Source: Magicicada septendecula
Lineage: Eukaryota > Arthropoda > Insecta > Hemiptera > Cicadidae
Assembly: GCA_034769895.1 (NCBI GenBank)
Contig: CM068367.1
Location: forward strand, 317,129,986-317,193,985
Reading direction: 5' to 3'
Length of the DNA stretch: 64,000 bases
Part shown: positions 20,415 to 32,349 of the stretch, piece by piece
Position numbering within the stretch: the first letter of the stretch is position 1
How the letters are laid out: each line of letters starts with the position of its first letter
Made by a program: the position numbers and the translations under genes
Notes under the pieces: generated by a model
Database searches by the model: none
What the model saw: only the letters and a program-made list of their open reading frames with translations
Told to the model about the DNA's origin: nothing

Positions 20415-20715
20415 TTTGTAACAAAAACACAACTGCACAAACTGATGTTATTACGTTGTTAAGAAATATAAAACACTATATAATATACACACCTACACAA
20501 GACGATATTGTACAAGAAAATACACCAGACATGTGTAACACGTGCGACAGATCGAACGAATGGGTTATCTCCCATTAAAAGCAAAGTAAATATTTGCCGC
20601 GCATGGCAAACTGGCCACGTCATGTCAGTGGGTTCCCTAAAGCCGAGAGGCTATTATAAACTGTGATGCTTATAATTCGCGTGCGGCATGTCATGCCAGT
20701 GGGTTACTAGCCTTA

Positions 20716-22490
20716 ACTAACAATGAAGATGGAAAAGCAATGCCATTTGTTATGACATGCAATGGTGCACTTGGTTGGTCTAACAGCATTTCATGCCCAC
20801 ATGCTAAACGAAATTTGGCTTAATACAAAAGAATTAATAATTACAGATATACATGAGCCATAGGTTCATTCATGGAATGTTCATTCAGAATCTTAACTCA
20901 CAAACTGCACTTTCACAGGTCTCTCAATGTCAACATTCAACATGTCAAGCATTGTCGATGGCTCTTTTATGCTGCACAATTATATTAGAGTAAAAGTGGA
21001 ATTCATGTTGCTGATATGAAGCAGATTTTACAAATGATCTGCTTCAGGCACTACTATCAAGGATTACTTTTCCTCGTATTTATCATTGCTTCAAGAATCT
21101 GTATTGTAAATATGAACCACAATTTAAATATGACAAATTGTAAATAAAGAATTATCAGTTGTTTAGTTTGTTGTGTTTTAAAATATTTTTAATAATAAAT
21201 ATTTTATACACGAATAATTAAAGATACTTTGTATAATTTAAAAAGTATACAACATAAATATATTTTTTGAAATGGGTATTTTACATGTACAATATATTGT
21301 TGCATGTAACTGATATTTTTAATAGGTATGTTTTATATTTAACACTGAACAACATATCATTTTATATATTAATACCGCAATGATTTAGATAATATCAATT
21401 TTATTTTGAATAGGAATATATGAATGAAGTATACATGGTATGTACTTCTCAGTCGATGATGATGTGTATAAAATGTAACCTAAATAAATTAAGGAGTATT
21501 AAATCTAACACTTTATTTAATAAACTAACCTACATCTGAGCATTCTTTTGGTACATTCCATCCCAGTTTTCAAAAATAGCAGTACACTTCTTGCCACAGT
21601 TTATTCATATATATATATATATATATGTATATATCCACATATTTGTTCATTTTTTTGTTTAACAAAGCAGGTTGTTTTTTCATTTCATCAATTAACTATT
21701 CCAATTTGTTGTTGTTCATTGTAATACTGATTAATTTATGTATACAACTAACTTAATAATACTTTAGTTTAAACAACTATATTTTAAATGACTTCAACAC
21801 TCTCACAAAATGCTTGATTTCTATTGTGTACCATGGAGAGGGAGTGGCATCTACACCCACCAAGCAACAGTTTTGTACTAGTGCACGGACTACAGAAGAC
21901 ATAGTACAATTCACAGTTGTTTAGAAACTGTTCTGTTATATTGATGTTCCATTCTTGGAAACAGTTTTGTCCTGTTTCTGTAGTGTGCGCATCCTCATAT
22001 AGACACAAGACTTTAAAACATTAGACACAATTGCACAACTTTTTATCCCACTGTGCTGAAGCACTAACAGGTAACAAACATATTTCACTGAAAAAACAAC
22101 TGATCCAAAGCTACACCAGTTGGAGTTAGTCAGGCTTACTTGAATTCACCCTAATAATTACTGTGTTAATAAAAACCACAGTACAAATTGAATTAACACT
22201 TTATTGAAGCTACATGATTATTTATTAAATGGTTTTCCATCTTTGTCGATAAAATTGCACTCTAGTGTTTATATAAGAAATTATCAGACACAAACCAAAG
22301 GTGCGTAATTTAAAATTGATGGGAAGATCACAACCAACGTTATCTTAATGTTTACAATGGGTAACTCAGTAACTCACAATGGGTAGTGACTTTTGGCCCA
22401 CCTGTATAAAGAATATAATAGGAAAGAACGTAAAGATTAGTGTAATATTGTCATGCACCCATGTTGGAAGCTTAATGTTCTGTGTTTATA
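20716..22490. other. AT-rich region without recognisable gene
   Basis: The first 100 bases continue the unassigned sequence seen left of the Harbinger element. The rest has no coding pattern or terminal repeats that I can recognise. A (TA)n tract lies at about 21608-21635. Confidence 0.4.
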
Positions 22491-22985
22491 AATACATTTT
22501 TAGTGTATGTAGATGGAAAACAGTCCGGTTCACACAGCATGGTGAAAAGCCATGTCCTCCTCATGGTGACATTGCAAAAACTGAACACGGTGGATCTAGA
22601 CTGGGAAGTCAAGAAACATCCCTGGTGGAGGGCATCAGCACCCACCAGTATCGGCATGGGGCTAAAGACGGTAGAAGTCAGCTGGGCCCACAGCTGAACA
22701 TCACCGGGCGGAGCTGAAGGGCAGTGGTACTGGAGGTGAACTGTGAAGGTGGACAGGACTCTACAGCCAAGGTGAAGGCAGCCTGTCTAGGGGAAGAACA
22801 CCCCAAAATCAAAATACCTGGTCCTCCAGGTTGGAGGCTGGGCATGAGACTAACAATCTTGCCCCGGAAAAATGCTATAGTTACAGATATTGGTATAATG
22901 TCTCGGAATAGGATGGGAAAGTTGGCAATGAGACCTAGTGACCCAGTGAGATAGATGGTTAAGGAGAAAGGCAAATGATATTTAC

Positions 22986-23463
22986 ATGGTAACCTGGGAC
23001 TTAAGAACCCTAAAGAAGGCTGGAGCTTTAAGACAATTAAAGGATGACAATTCATCATGATCACAGACAATTAATTAAAGGATTATAGAATCACGATCAC
23101 TGCAGTGCAGGATACAAGATGGCAAGAAAGAGGAATAAAGAGTATGTGATTATGCATAGTGGCGAAAGAAAAAGTTTACATAATGTCAGTAATGATAATT
23201 GATTGAGACTAACAGACTTTGCAGTTAGCAGGAATATGTTGGTAAAGAGCACCTGGATGCAGCAGAAGGACGTTAATAAAGTAGCCTGGCGCTCCCCTGA
23301 TGGCAACACAGAAAACCAAACTGATCATGTGTTGATTGATAAACGTCATGTACCTGATGTAATGGAAGTTAGAAGCTGTAGAGGTATGGATAGTGACACA
23401 GACCATTACTTAGTGAGAGTGAAGTATCAACAAAAAACAGACTGCAAGACAAAGTCACAATAA
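22986..23463 (+). pseudogene. RTE endonuclease fragments
   Basis: VTWDLRTLKKAGALRQL and ITAVQDTRWQERG form the apurinic-type endonuclease N-terminus; the usual catalytic Glu of QETRW is Asp here. After a deletion, LRLTDFAVSRNM, TWRSPDG-like sequence (VAWRSPDGNTENQTDHVLI) and SDTDHYLV mark its end, including the terminal SDH-type motif as DTDH. It is non-functional because of the deletion and frameshifts. Confidence 0.8.
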
Positions 23464-23623
23464 GACACAAGAGAGCTTTGATGCAGATAAGTTTAAAAAA
23501 TATAACCATCTAAGAGAGGAGTGTTCTAACAAAGTGACTAAAAAATTTGAGGACACATCAGGGCAGTGGAAAAGAGAGGAGACTGAATGAAAGTGGTGAC
23601 TGTTTAAAGAAACAATACAAACT

Positions 23624-25039
23624 GTGACAGAAGAAGTGGCTGGAAGAAGGAAAAAAGAAAAACAATCTGAGTGGTTTGACGAGTGTGCAGAGGCAGTGAA
23701 AGAGGGGAACGAAGCAAGAATAAAGATGCTTCAACATAACACAAGACAAACTGTAGAGGAATATAGACAGAAATGCAGAAGGATCCATGCGGAATATAGA
23801 AAAAAGAAGCAACTATTTGAAAAGAACAGACTAGAGGAACTAGAAGACATGAGAAATAGAAATGAGATAAGGAACTTTTATCTTAGAGCAAGAGAAATTA
23901 AGAAGGGATTAACCCAAGCACAGTCTTTTTGAAGAAAATAGAAGAGGAACTGATTGGCAACAAGGAAAAAATGTTAAAAATTAAAAAAATGGCAGAACTA
24001 TTTCCAAGAACTTTTAAATGGAGAAGATGAGATTCAAGCGCAGGAAGAAGCTGGGAGAAACTAGTATCAGAGAAGATCCATCCTAAGGACAGACCAACTT
24101 GAAGAAAATTCAAGGCTACCATCAGAAGAAAAAGTAAGCCTAGCAATCGGAACTTAAGAAAAAAAATAAATAACTGGAGAGGATCAGATAGAGGCAGAAA
24201 TGCTAAAGTATGACGGAGATACGCTTGTCAAACGATTGCATAACCTAATTGAAAGGATCTGGATTCAGGGAAAGATGCCCAGAGACTGGGGATTATGTGT
24301 AATGTGCCCGGTGCATAAGAAGAACAAGGTCTAAAATTAAAAAATGAAAAGACCACATACATGTTAACAGGCAGTAACATACAAGAGAGAATAGCACCCC
24401 TGGTAATTGAAGGACATAAATTTCAAAACGTTGGCAAATTTAAATACCTGGGATCACTAGTTACTGAGGACAACATTATAAATAAATAAAATATATTTTA
24501 TTGAAGACTGCTGAAGAAATAAAAGAAAGGATATCTGCTGGAAACTGATGTTACTTCTCCCTACAAGGAACATTAAGTGTGAAAACATAAGCAGAGCAAT
24601 CAAGATGTGTCTCTATAAAACAGTTCTTAAGCTAGTTGTCATGTATCGGCCCGAAACTTGGACAATGAGAGCGACAGAGGCAAAGTGGTTGTGCAGGTAG
24701 GAAAGAAAAGTCCTCAGGAGGATATTTGGTGCAGTGAACATCCAAGGATCATAGGGAATAAGGACGAATGCAGAAATCCAGCAAATCTACGGAGAACCAG
24801 ATATAGTCACTGACATAAGGGAAAGTAGAATCCAATGGGCCGGGCATGTCCAGAGAATGTTAAGAGACATCCACATTGAAGAAATTTTTAAGGAGAGACC
24901 TGGTGGAAGAAGAAGGAGGGGTCGGCGTAGAAAACGATGGGTGGATGATCTTGAGGACAAGCTGTGCAGGCTCAGTGTAAGAAGATGGAGACTGAGAGCA
25001 GAGGATCGAGATGACTGGAGGTGGATTGTCCAAGGGTAA
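23624..25039 (+). pseudogene. RTE reverse transcriptase fragments
   Basis: 23624-23932 is the linker helix rich in Lys/Glu (WFDECAEAVKEGNEAR, EEYRQKCRRIH). 24176-24330 gives AEMLKYDG and PRDWGLCVMCPVHKK, the start of the RT domain. 24355-25039 resumes after the deleted palm with KFKYLGSLVTEDN, RKVLRRIFGAVN and the C-terminal GHVQRM...DDWR. The catalytic aspartates are absent. Confidence 0.8.
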
Positions 25040-25306
25040 GGCTCTCCAAGAGCTGTACCGCCAATTAAGAAGAAGAAGATGGAAGGCTGAGGGTTAATAA
25101 ACAATAATATAATAACATTAGATCAACACACGCTTCATTTTGTTACATTTTTAAGTTTATTACTTTTGTTAATCATCTGACAGTTGTTTCGTTAAGAGGA
25201 ACTAGATTTAATTCTAAACACGACACAGATATTACTTATTCTGCTAAAGTGAGTAAATCTGATATATATTATTTTTCAATACTATCTACAAATTAATGAT
25301 ACAAAC

Positions 25307-25559
25307 CTCCTTTTTGTGACTGTGAAGGAATTTCACATTCAATTTCTGGTATTTTAACTGATGTATAATCTGACTTAACAACTTGACGATTTAAGTCTGT
25401 CTCTGATTTCACATGAAGTGTAATTCGAATACCTTTATCTCCAATTTTACTTCCAGGCTGTAATTCGTTATTTTGATATCCACAATGTAGACATTCAAAT
25501 GCCATTATGATTATTTCTTTATAAAACGGAATTTTTGTAAGGAGAATTCTCGTTGTTCC
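25307..25559 (-). CDS. ZPR1: ZPR1 zinc-finger protein, exon 2
   Basis: The minus strand, after acceptor AATTTCAG (AG at 25561-25560), encodes the core of the first ZPR1 module: GTTRILLTKIPFYKEIIIM, FECLHCGYQNNEL, then IRITLHVKSETDLNRQVVKS, and PSQSQKG before a donor-like G|GTTTGT at 25306. With Cys-x2-Cys at the end of exon 1 and Cys-x2-Cys here (C-L-H-C), the C4 zinc finger is complete. The reading phase joins exon 1 exactly (phase 0), and the next exon would begin in phase 1. ZPR1 is a conserved eukaryotic protein that binds elongation factor eEF1A and acts in nucleus-cytoplasm signalling. The remaining exons are not found in the window to the left, so the next intron is long, or the gene is truncated by repeats. 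Confidence 0.88.
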
Positions 25560-25839
25560 CTGAAATTAGAACAACACACATGTATAAGACTGTATACCTG
25601 TTCGCCTGCCACACTATTTTTGCTAATTTCGAATTTTAGGTTATGTTTTCAAATGGTACGGTGTAATACGTAATTATTTTTAAATATTTTATGAAAAATA
25701 TATATTATTCATGCAGTATGTAATGGGCTGAAAGACCATTACCACGTGTATTAAAGAAATCACACGTGGTCTGTTACTTATAGTACTAATACTAATGTAA
25801 TCAAACAAGAATAAGAATCTACACGTTTCAAATACTCAC

Positions 25840-25953
25840 ATTTTCTCCGCAATTTACGCACAAGCTGTCTACTTCTGTTGCTTCTGGTTCCGGATCGTCA
25901 GCTGTTAAATTTCTAAATATTGGTTTATTAGTATCAGCTACTTCACTTGCCAT
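25840..25953 (-). CDS. ZPR1: ZPR1 zinc-finger protein, exon 1
   Basis: The minus strand has an ATG at 25953 with a good upstream context (aaaaaATGG) and 38 codons: MASEVADTNKPIFRNLTADD, an acidic Glu/Pro stretch, and VDSLCVNCGEN, followed by a strong donor GTGAGTATT (25839 downward). CVNC supplies the first half of the C4 zinc finger; the second half is in exon 2. No stop or frameshift is seen and the splice sites are intact, so this reads as a live host gene rather than a processed pseudogene. The intron is 280 bases. Confidence 0.88.
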
Positions 25954-26560
25954 TTTTTAAATTCTATCTCCTCCCGATTTGAGTAAGCATTAACACGTGA
26001 CGGGACGGCTGAAAGCCATCAGTGGTTTTCAATGGTAAACTTTCGATGTATGATATTTGTAATATCGATAAGTAGCAACGTTTCTTTGCCATTGACATTG
26101 ATTGTTGCCTTGTTTTGTTCTGGAACGTCGCTAGGTTAATTCACAAGGAGACTACATGCTCACTTTTATTGTCTAGGTCTAGATCACAAAACATCTACCT
26201 CAAAGTAAGGTGGGTTATTATACATGCACCCACTGTGATACAAAACTCGTTTTTACACAGTTTATTTTTAATAATACGCTCATAGAAACAATCAAATCCA
26301 ATCAACATTAAGTTTCATGTCACGCGAAAATCATAATTTTCTAAATGTTAAGTTTCATGAGTGAAAATTTTAACTCGTAATGAATCGATTTTGCGGAATG
26401 AATCGATTTTTCGAAGTCATTCGGAAGTCTGACTTGTTTGTTTAACAAGAAATGTTGTTTTACCCTCTGGAAAGCATTTTATTCTCAATTATTTTTTATA
26501 TGAAACACGTCGTTAACACTGTACGTAACGATTCATTAATACTATGGTTGTGTTCGACGT
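25954..26560. other. Region upstream of ZPR1
   Basis: It should hold the ZPR1 promoter and 5' leader on the minus strand. I see no clear TATA box. The first 150 bases are less AT-rich than the rest. No divergent gene was recognised. Confidence 0.4.
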
Positions 26561-26565
26561 TGACC

Positions 26566-26710
26566 GCGTACAAATGGCTGGACCAGGTTGGTAAGGAGGC
26601 AGTGAGGCTGGGTGCAGCAAACTGGTGGACATTGGCCGGGAGTAGAGACCAGTGGGGACGATTTCTTTTGGAGGCCAGAGCCGGGACTGGGCTGTAGCGC
26701 TGAGGATGTG
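26566..26710 (+). pseudogene. 5'-truncated LINE C-terminus
   Basis: The plus strand encodes KWLDQVGKEAVRLGAANWWT and RDQWGRFLLEARAGTGL, then a stop at 26695. This is the typical C-terminal tail of an RTE-like endonuclease-reverse transcriptase (W-rich helix, RDxWxRLLxEARxxxGL). Only about 45 codons are present, a dead-on-arrival copy. It differs from the LINE at 22490-25085, so it is a second family. Confidence 0.65.
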
Positions 26711-27141
26711 TGTGTTCAATGTAGGTTATAATGTCCGACATCATTGAAAAAGTGGTTCCTCCCAAACTGTTTGAATAACTAGGTCCTCACGCAAAAGTCA
26801 AACATCTAATACTTTTACTGCACAATAGTAAAATCTTACACTTTATTGATTAAATCCTATCAGAAAGTAGAAGGAGTGGTAGAGGGGGAATGTGTATATG
26901 TAAATTCTGTATGCATTTATTTATACAGAAAGCACTTTTGGCCTCTGATATGGTCCCACGGGAAAAAATGGAGGATTTTGTGAGAAAGGAAGATTTGTAG
27001 GAAGATTATAAGAATTTACAAAACAATGATATGAGTAGGAATAATTTAAACTGCATAATAAGCAACAACAGAACATCAGAAACTTTTGCCACAAATGGAA
27101 ATTTACGACATGTACAGTTTTGAGTCTAACTATTTATAATA
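26711..27141. other. Region without recognisable gene
   Basis: Nothing supportable was seen between the LINE tail and the LTR-C element. Confidence 0.4.
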
Positions 27142-27420
27142 TGCTACAAAATTATGTAATGCTCTCAAAAAGTCGGCAAGTGCAGTTACATGAAACTTCT
27201 ACAAGTTTCTCGGCTATCTGGACAGGTGCAGTGACTGTGTTAAGACCGCACAGTAATGTACCCTCTAGACTGTTCAAGTAGGCCTACTTGTAACAACGCA
27301 AATTATACTGGCAGGCTGCCAGAAGAATGGAAAATTATTCTGGAACATCTGCGGGACCTATATAAAGAACAGCGGCTGGCTTAGAAATGAATTACGCCTG
27401 GCGAGATTGGTGATAAACAT
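27142..27420 (+). repeat. LTR-C 5' LTR, 3'-truncated
   Basis: It matches the first 250-280 bases of 29095-29569, including the 'gacctatata' TATA-like promoter box. The rest of the LTR, the primer-binding site and the gag start are deleted; gag homology begins near 27443. Confidence 0.8.
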
Positions 27421-27442
27421 TTGCGAGATGAGTAATGCACTC

Positions 27443-27892
27443 AATTGAGGGCAAGGGGACTGCATTCCGGGAAGAGTCTTCAAGAGTTTGAAGCAAGTTT
27501 CCACAGACTGATTAGACTGGCCTATCCTGAAGCACCAGAAGATGTTCAAATTAGGTTTGCGATCAGACATTTATTGATGGCATCAGAGACTGTGAACTTC
27601 AGCAAGTGTTACGAATGGCAAGACACCGAAATAGCTCAGAAGCTCTTGTTCACGTCCTAGAGTTTGAAGCTGTCAAGTCAGCGTCCCACTACATTAGTGG
27701 GTTTATGCCATCAAATTGTAGTCAGAAGATCCCTGTATCACATTGCCATTATGATGGATGCAGAAAAACAATGTTGTCAGACAAACAACTCATCAGAAGT
27801 TCAAGAGAGTTGCAACGATTTGAACGATAGGAAAAAACAGAAGACCGAAGTGTTACAACTGTAGGAAACGTGGTCATCTACAGGTGGACTGT
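27443..27892 (+). pseudogene. LTR-C gag fragment
   Basis: It encodes SLQEFEASFHRLIRLAYPEA, a capsid C-terminal segment, then SKCYEWQDTEIAQ, and after frameshifts a CCHC zinc knuckle (27851-27892: Cys-x2-Cys-x4-His-x4-Cys, CYNC...HLQVDC). LTR-A has the same order on the minus strand. Nucleic-acid binding by Gag is the expected role. Stops and frame changes make it inactive. Confidence 0.8.
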
Positions 27893-28320
27893 TGGGAGAA
27901 GAAAATACCGAGCGCACCAATTGGAGAAGTAAAGCCCCAGAACAGCACACAGTTTCCATGCTACATAAGACTAGTGGAAACCTGATTGTTAATGGATTTG
28001 CGGAAGGTAAACAAACATCATTTACAGTTGACTCGGGCGCTACAGTATCTATTGTGCGCCCTGACTTAATCAGCAACCGACGGTCTCAAATTAGCTCTTG
28101 TACAATACAGACTGTGACTGGAAGCCCCGTCAAGGTGCTAGGAAAGATAAACATACGTGTACGCCTGAGTCTTCTCGAGTTTAGTCACTAAATGCTCATT
28201 GCAGACATTGTCGATTAAGTGATTCTTGGCGCAGACATTATGAGTGGCTATGGATTCATTGTGGACTTAAGAGAGAATGTCCTGAGGGTTGGCCAAAAGA
28301 AGATAAAAGCTTTGCATGGC
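27893..28320 (+). pseudogene. LTR-C protease
   Basis: The retropepsin region: FTVDSGATVSIVRPD carries the catalytic Asp-Ser-Gly. Further on, after an in-frame stop, a decayed ADIVD...ILGADIMSGYGFIVD end motif follows. It is homologous to LTR-A 13352-13726. Stops at about 28190 and 28220 inactivate it. Confidence 0.8.
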
Positions 28321-29083
28321 TAAAATGACAAGGTCTGCCAACCTTTTGATAAAGCAAGTGACATCAGATAAAGTCAACAGATATGGAGAAGAGGAACCTT
28401 TGTTATTGCATACATTAATGGAAGAAGAAGTAGCAGATGAAGTACAAATTCGTATAACAACAAAAAAAGTGATTGGGAAACCTACTATGGCCAGTGAGGA
28501 AAGGTTCTTACTTGTTCCTGAGTTAATGGTAGCCCCCGGGGGGGGGGGTACTGAAGATGAAGTTATGCCAGAGTTTCTTGACGAGAACCAATCAGACGTG
28601 GACCAGCTAATGGCTTATAGGTCATTAGTACACAACACAACCAGCATGACTCCAGCAAATTTGGTGTTTGGGAGCGAGATTCGTCTTCCTGGGAACTTAT
28701 GTTCGGATTACCTGAGACTCAGTTCCAGGAGCTGCAGAACTATTCCTCACAATTAGGAAAGCAATGCAAGAAATGAATCGCTTGATAAGAGGATGGCTGA
28801 AGATAGCCAGTAATAAAATGAAAACTCAGTACGACATTCACAGCAATAGTGTGGATTTCGAAGAAGGAGATTAGGTTTGGTTGTATAACTCAAAGTGATC
28901 GCTCTCCTAAACTTCAAACTAACTTGGAAGGACCTTACACTGAAGATGAGAACCATTAGAATCAACAATGTTGTCTACTGGATTCAACAGAAAGGACATC
29001 AGAAATTCAAGGTCATCTACCTAGATCGCCTGGCTAAGTATTATTTCAAAGACGGTTTGTCAGTTCGGGGCAAACAGGCTTAA
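28321..29083 (+). pseudogene. LTR-C pol remnant: linker fused to integrase C-terminus
   Basis: After the protease, a linker frame (28316 on) runs into a G-run (28539-28547) and then, in frame, into late integrase sequence: MAYRSLVHNTTSMTPANLVFG, IRLPGNL, and after further shifts VVYWIQQKGHQKFKVIYLDRLAKYYF. About 2.5 kb of RT, RNase H and integrase core, judged by a normal gypsy Pol, are missing at the G-run. It ends beside a purine tract (29081-29094) and the 3' LTR. Confidence 0.75.
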
Positions 29084-29094
29084 GAAGAGGGCAG

Positions 29095-29569
29095 TGGCTA
29101 CAAAATTACATAATGCTCTCGAAAAGTCAGCAGGTGCAGTTACATGAAATTTCTACACGTTTCTTGGCTAGCCAAGCTGATGCAATGACTGTGTTAAGGT
29201 CACACAGTAATGTACCCTCTAGACTGTTTGAGTACTTGTAACTACACAAATTATGTTGGCACATCACCAAAAGAATGGAAAATTATTCTGGAACATCTGC
29301 ATGACCTATATAAGCACTAGCTGCCCAGCTTAGACGTTACTTACACCTGACGAAATTGTAGAATGCAGAACAAGTGATTGTGGAAAGTGATTACTGTGTT
29401 ATAATTAGTGTGGAACCCTTAATAGTTGACAATATTATTGCGTGTGGACAAATTTAACTTGAATTATTTTAGGAGAGTACCTTGTTGATTTCATATGTTA
29501 TTTGTGACTAATTGAAGCTTGTATTAATTAGTGACTTCACTGGTATCTGTATTTTGTTTCCACTGTACA
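29095..29569 (+). repeat. LTR-C 3' LTR
   Basis: It starts TGGCTACAAAA right after the polypurine tract 'taagaagagggcag' and ends '...tttccactgtaca'. Its last 60 bases (attagtgacttcactggtatc, tgtattttgtttccactgtac) resemble the LTR-A LTR end, which shows that the two families are related. Confidence 0.8.
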
Positions 29570-30693
29570 ATACGACAATCCATGAGACCATCATAACAAC
29601 ATTCTTGGGTGAAATAATTAAATAATTTTCAATGAATAAAAAATATACAGTTGAACACTGGAACTTGTTAAGAATGAGCATTTTCAAAGAGGAATTTGTG
29701 GATAATGTGGTGTTGGCACAGAAGGTGAGCAAGAACTGCAAGTGAGTATAAAAATATTGAACACATTGTTACAAGAAAATGGAATAAAAAAAAGAATAAA
29801 GTTTGCAGTATTTTATCATTTGATAGAACAGTTACTTGAAGATGAAGTCAAATTTAAAGGCTATTTTTGAATTAATATGAATCAGATTGGTAACTTTTTA
29901 TCACTTATCAAGGGCAACATAGAAAGGATGTTGGGAAAGATGGGACTATTATGATGGAACAATTGACTGTCAATTGAATGAATATCTTTGTTTAATTTGT
30001 GTTTTTTTTTTAATCAAAAAAGTTTTATTTTGACAAAAAATTTAAAGTATAAGAACAAGTGATTCGCAAATGAAAAAAGAATGTATAGTCACCATTTCCT
30101 GCTCTTATGTTTGAACAATTTAGTGCTGTTTCTTGTGAATGACTATTGTAGCACATTGTTAAAGCATAGACTTCTGTAGACACACTAATAAAATAAGGCA
30201 GAAGTTATGCCTGACACGCAGTGGCATATTTTGGGGGGGGGGTTGAATGGGACCCCCTAGAGGGTTAAAAATTATTGATGAATAGGCTATTTTATTATTT
30301 TTTCAGCTATTTACACTAATATAGTGTAAAATATAATAAGGAAAAAAAAGGTATATCTTGAGGTAAATTTATTTATAAATATTAAATGTACTAATATAGT
30401 AGTACCTCATTTTAAATATACAAACAGGTTTAATACACAACATTTGCATATATGTTTGACATATGAAATACAGAATAGGAAAATCAGTTCAGTCAATAAT
30501 AAAGTTTCAATAACACGAATTTTGTTATATTATTACTGTTTACTTTCATGAGATTGAATTCAGGATGTTATCACATGTTTTTCAACCCTTTAAAGATGGT
30601 AAAGTTGATTAGTCTTAACTTGTTTTTCATTTGCATCAAGCTGACCCCTCCCCCAGGGCCAAATTATAGATACGTGAAAGGAGGTGCAGACTT
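29570..30693. other. Region without recognisable gene
   Basis: AT-rich, no coding pattern recognised. A 10-base G-run lies at 30233-30242 within 'cagtggcatattttgggg', which resembles the start of some DNA transposons. No partner end was found. Confidence 0.4.
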
Positions 30694-31657
30694 GTAACAG
30701 CAGGGCCCGCTCTAGGGGCGGGCAACCCGGACATTTGTCCGGGGCGCCAAAATTTGGGGGCGGCATTTTGGCTGTAAGTGTGAGAAAAATATTGATGTGT
30801 TAATACCCAATTAATAGAAAATTTCACATATCGATTTTTTCGTTCGCTAAAAATTTACAGTGCGTAGCGTATTTATATTGTTTATGTCTAAAAGCTAAAA
30901 ATATTTACAATTCTTGATTCTAAAGAAAACAATCATAAAAGAGCGGTATGTTTAATTAAATAACCGTTTTTCCGTTTCAGGGGAGAATGGAAAATCCCAG
31001 CATTAATTTAATTTCGTGAGATTGTGATACATATCACAATATTTAAAGATTTCAGACATATGAAAGATTGGACGGTGATTCATTTTTTAAAACATTTATT
31101 ACGGCAATCTATGTTAAACACATTAAACAATAAAAATTGACTATAAACTTACAAAAATCTAGTAAATTTTTATAATTCCGAAAAGGAAACATTTTATAAA
31201 CTAATAATTTATTTTATTAATAAATTAACGCAGAATTTGTAAAGGACGCTGCTTGAACTTGTTTGAACATGCAATGCATATACGTCTCTGAACAGAATAG
31301 CACGCGAGCAGAGCGCTGCTTCAACTTGTGTTTGAACATGCATAGACTTGCTTATTACCTCTAACCTCGAGCGGTTTCATTACACAATAGCATTATTCAA
31401 GGTTACTCTATAATAAGGTTGGGCCCGAACTGAAACGAATTGCTATTGGCTGTTGAAATGACGTCACCATCGAGGAACGAGCTGCGCGGTAAATACCTCT
31501 CAATACAAATATCTTATTTTTTTATTAACTACAGTTTGTTTGTTATTTATATTTTTATTTACGAACTTATTTTAGTGAATGAAGTACGTAATAATGTTAT
31601 ATGAAGCGAATGTTTGCGTAATTTAAATGTGTACGCTTTTAATATTAATCGTATATC

Positions 31658-32349
31658 CAGGCCCCGATTTCAGGTACCTTGCACCCTGGGCAAAGCATTC
31701 TTATAGCCGCCCCCTTTCATTTTTTTACTTTCCTCCCCCACCCCCACCACCTTTCACTAGGGAAACAACAAACTATAATGAAGATAAACATTTGACAGTT
31801 TTTATCTGTGATGAAATAACTGAAATTATATATAATTATACATATTTCACTACTAAGAGAACACATTTTTTTGCACAACGAAGTGAACGCGATAACATTG
31901 AAAGCGTATACTGAAAGGAAACATCAAACATGAAAGAGGAAATGACTGTATTAATTTTTTTTTTACCGCAGTGTAAACAAGTTTGTTGTCAGTAAGAGTT
32001 GCAAGTTACTGATACTGAGTAACGATATCAGGCGACATCCGCCGCTGTCGTTTATCAAAAGGCTATACGTCAAACATATAAGCAAAAGGCTATAAGGCAA
32101 ACATCACACACACACACACACGCACAGAGAAAACTACACGTAATATAATATTATTCATTACATATTCCTTGGCGCGTGCCGGCGTTCATTCGAACGTAGT
32201 TTCCTTCATTCCTAGAATTTTAACAATAACACTCAACTGTCTACTGTCTTATAGTCTTAACGCGTATTGTATTTCGTTCCTTGGCGCCCCCTTGGACCAG
32301 GCGCCCTCTGGGCATTTGCCCAGTCAGCTCATTTAAAGCCCGGGGTCTG
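31658..32349. mobile_element. Non-autonomous hAT-like element nested in the hAT
   Basis: 692 bp flanked by CGTATATC (31650-31657) and CGTATAGC (32350-32357), an eight-base target duplication with one mismatch. The ends are inverted (CAGGCCCCG... and, on the other strand, CAGACCCCG...). The subterminal sequence contains 'ctgggcaaagc' and 'gcatttgcccag'. There is no transposase frame, so it would depend on a hAT elsewhere. Confidence 0.8.

Larger units (their letters stand above)
18030..20712. mobile_element. PIF/Harbinger DNA transposon
   Basis: 2683 bp flanked by TTA (18027-18029 and 20713-20715), the three-base target type of this superfamily. The ends are inverted (GGCTAGTAACCCA...TGGGTTACTAGCC). 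The subterminal zones repeat 'taaccca-ctggcac/ccagtgggtta' motifs several times. It contains the two genes usual for the superfamily, a DDE transposase and a DNA-binding accessory protein, here on opposite strands. Confidence 0.92.
22490..25085 (+). mobile_element. RTE-type LINE, internally deleted
   Basis: A non-LTR retrotransposon with a GC-richer 5' region (22500-22970) and a 3' end in 'aagaagaagatgg'. Pieces of its endonuclease and reverse transcriptase survive in order but in changing frames. The central endonuclease (the motifs around the catalytic Asp/His in the middle) and the reverse transcriptase palm with the YxDD box are deleted. The tail reads GHVQRMLRDI and RRWVDDLE-like sequence, then WRLRAEDRDDWR, the usual RTE C-terminus. 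Boundaries are approximate. Confidence 0.8.
27142..29569 (+). mobile_element. LTR-C, internally deleted Ty3/gypsy element
   Basis: A relative of LTR-A in the opposite orientation. A 5' LTR portion (27142 to about 27420) and a full 3' LTR (29095-29569) share 'tacaaaattaCataatgctct', 'gtaatgtaccctctagactgtt' and 'gaaaattattctggaacatctgc' blocks. Only parts of gag, the protease and the integrase C-terminus remain. RT, RNase H and most of integrase are missing at a junction near 28545. I could not define a clear target duplication. Confidence 0.85.

Noticed and set aside
26430..26450. 'gacttgtttgtttaacaag' resembling the LTR-A LTR
   Set aside because: The match is about 19 bases and does not extend on either side. 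It is most likely chance.
29570..29600. Sequence after the LTR-C 3' LTR resembling the LTR-A 5' leader ('atacg-c-atc'), suggesting a tandem element
   Set aside because: The similarity is short and imperfect, and no gag follows. It is insufficient to claim a tandem copy.
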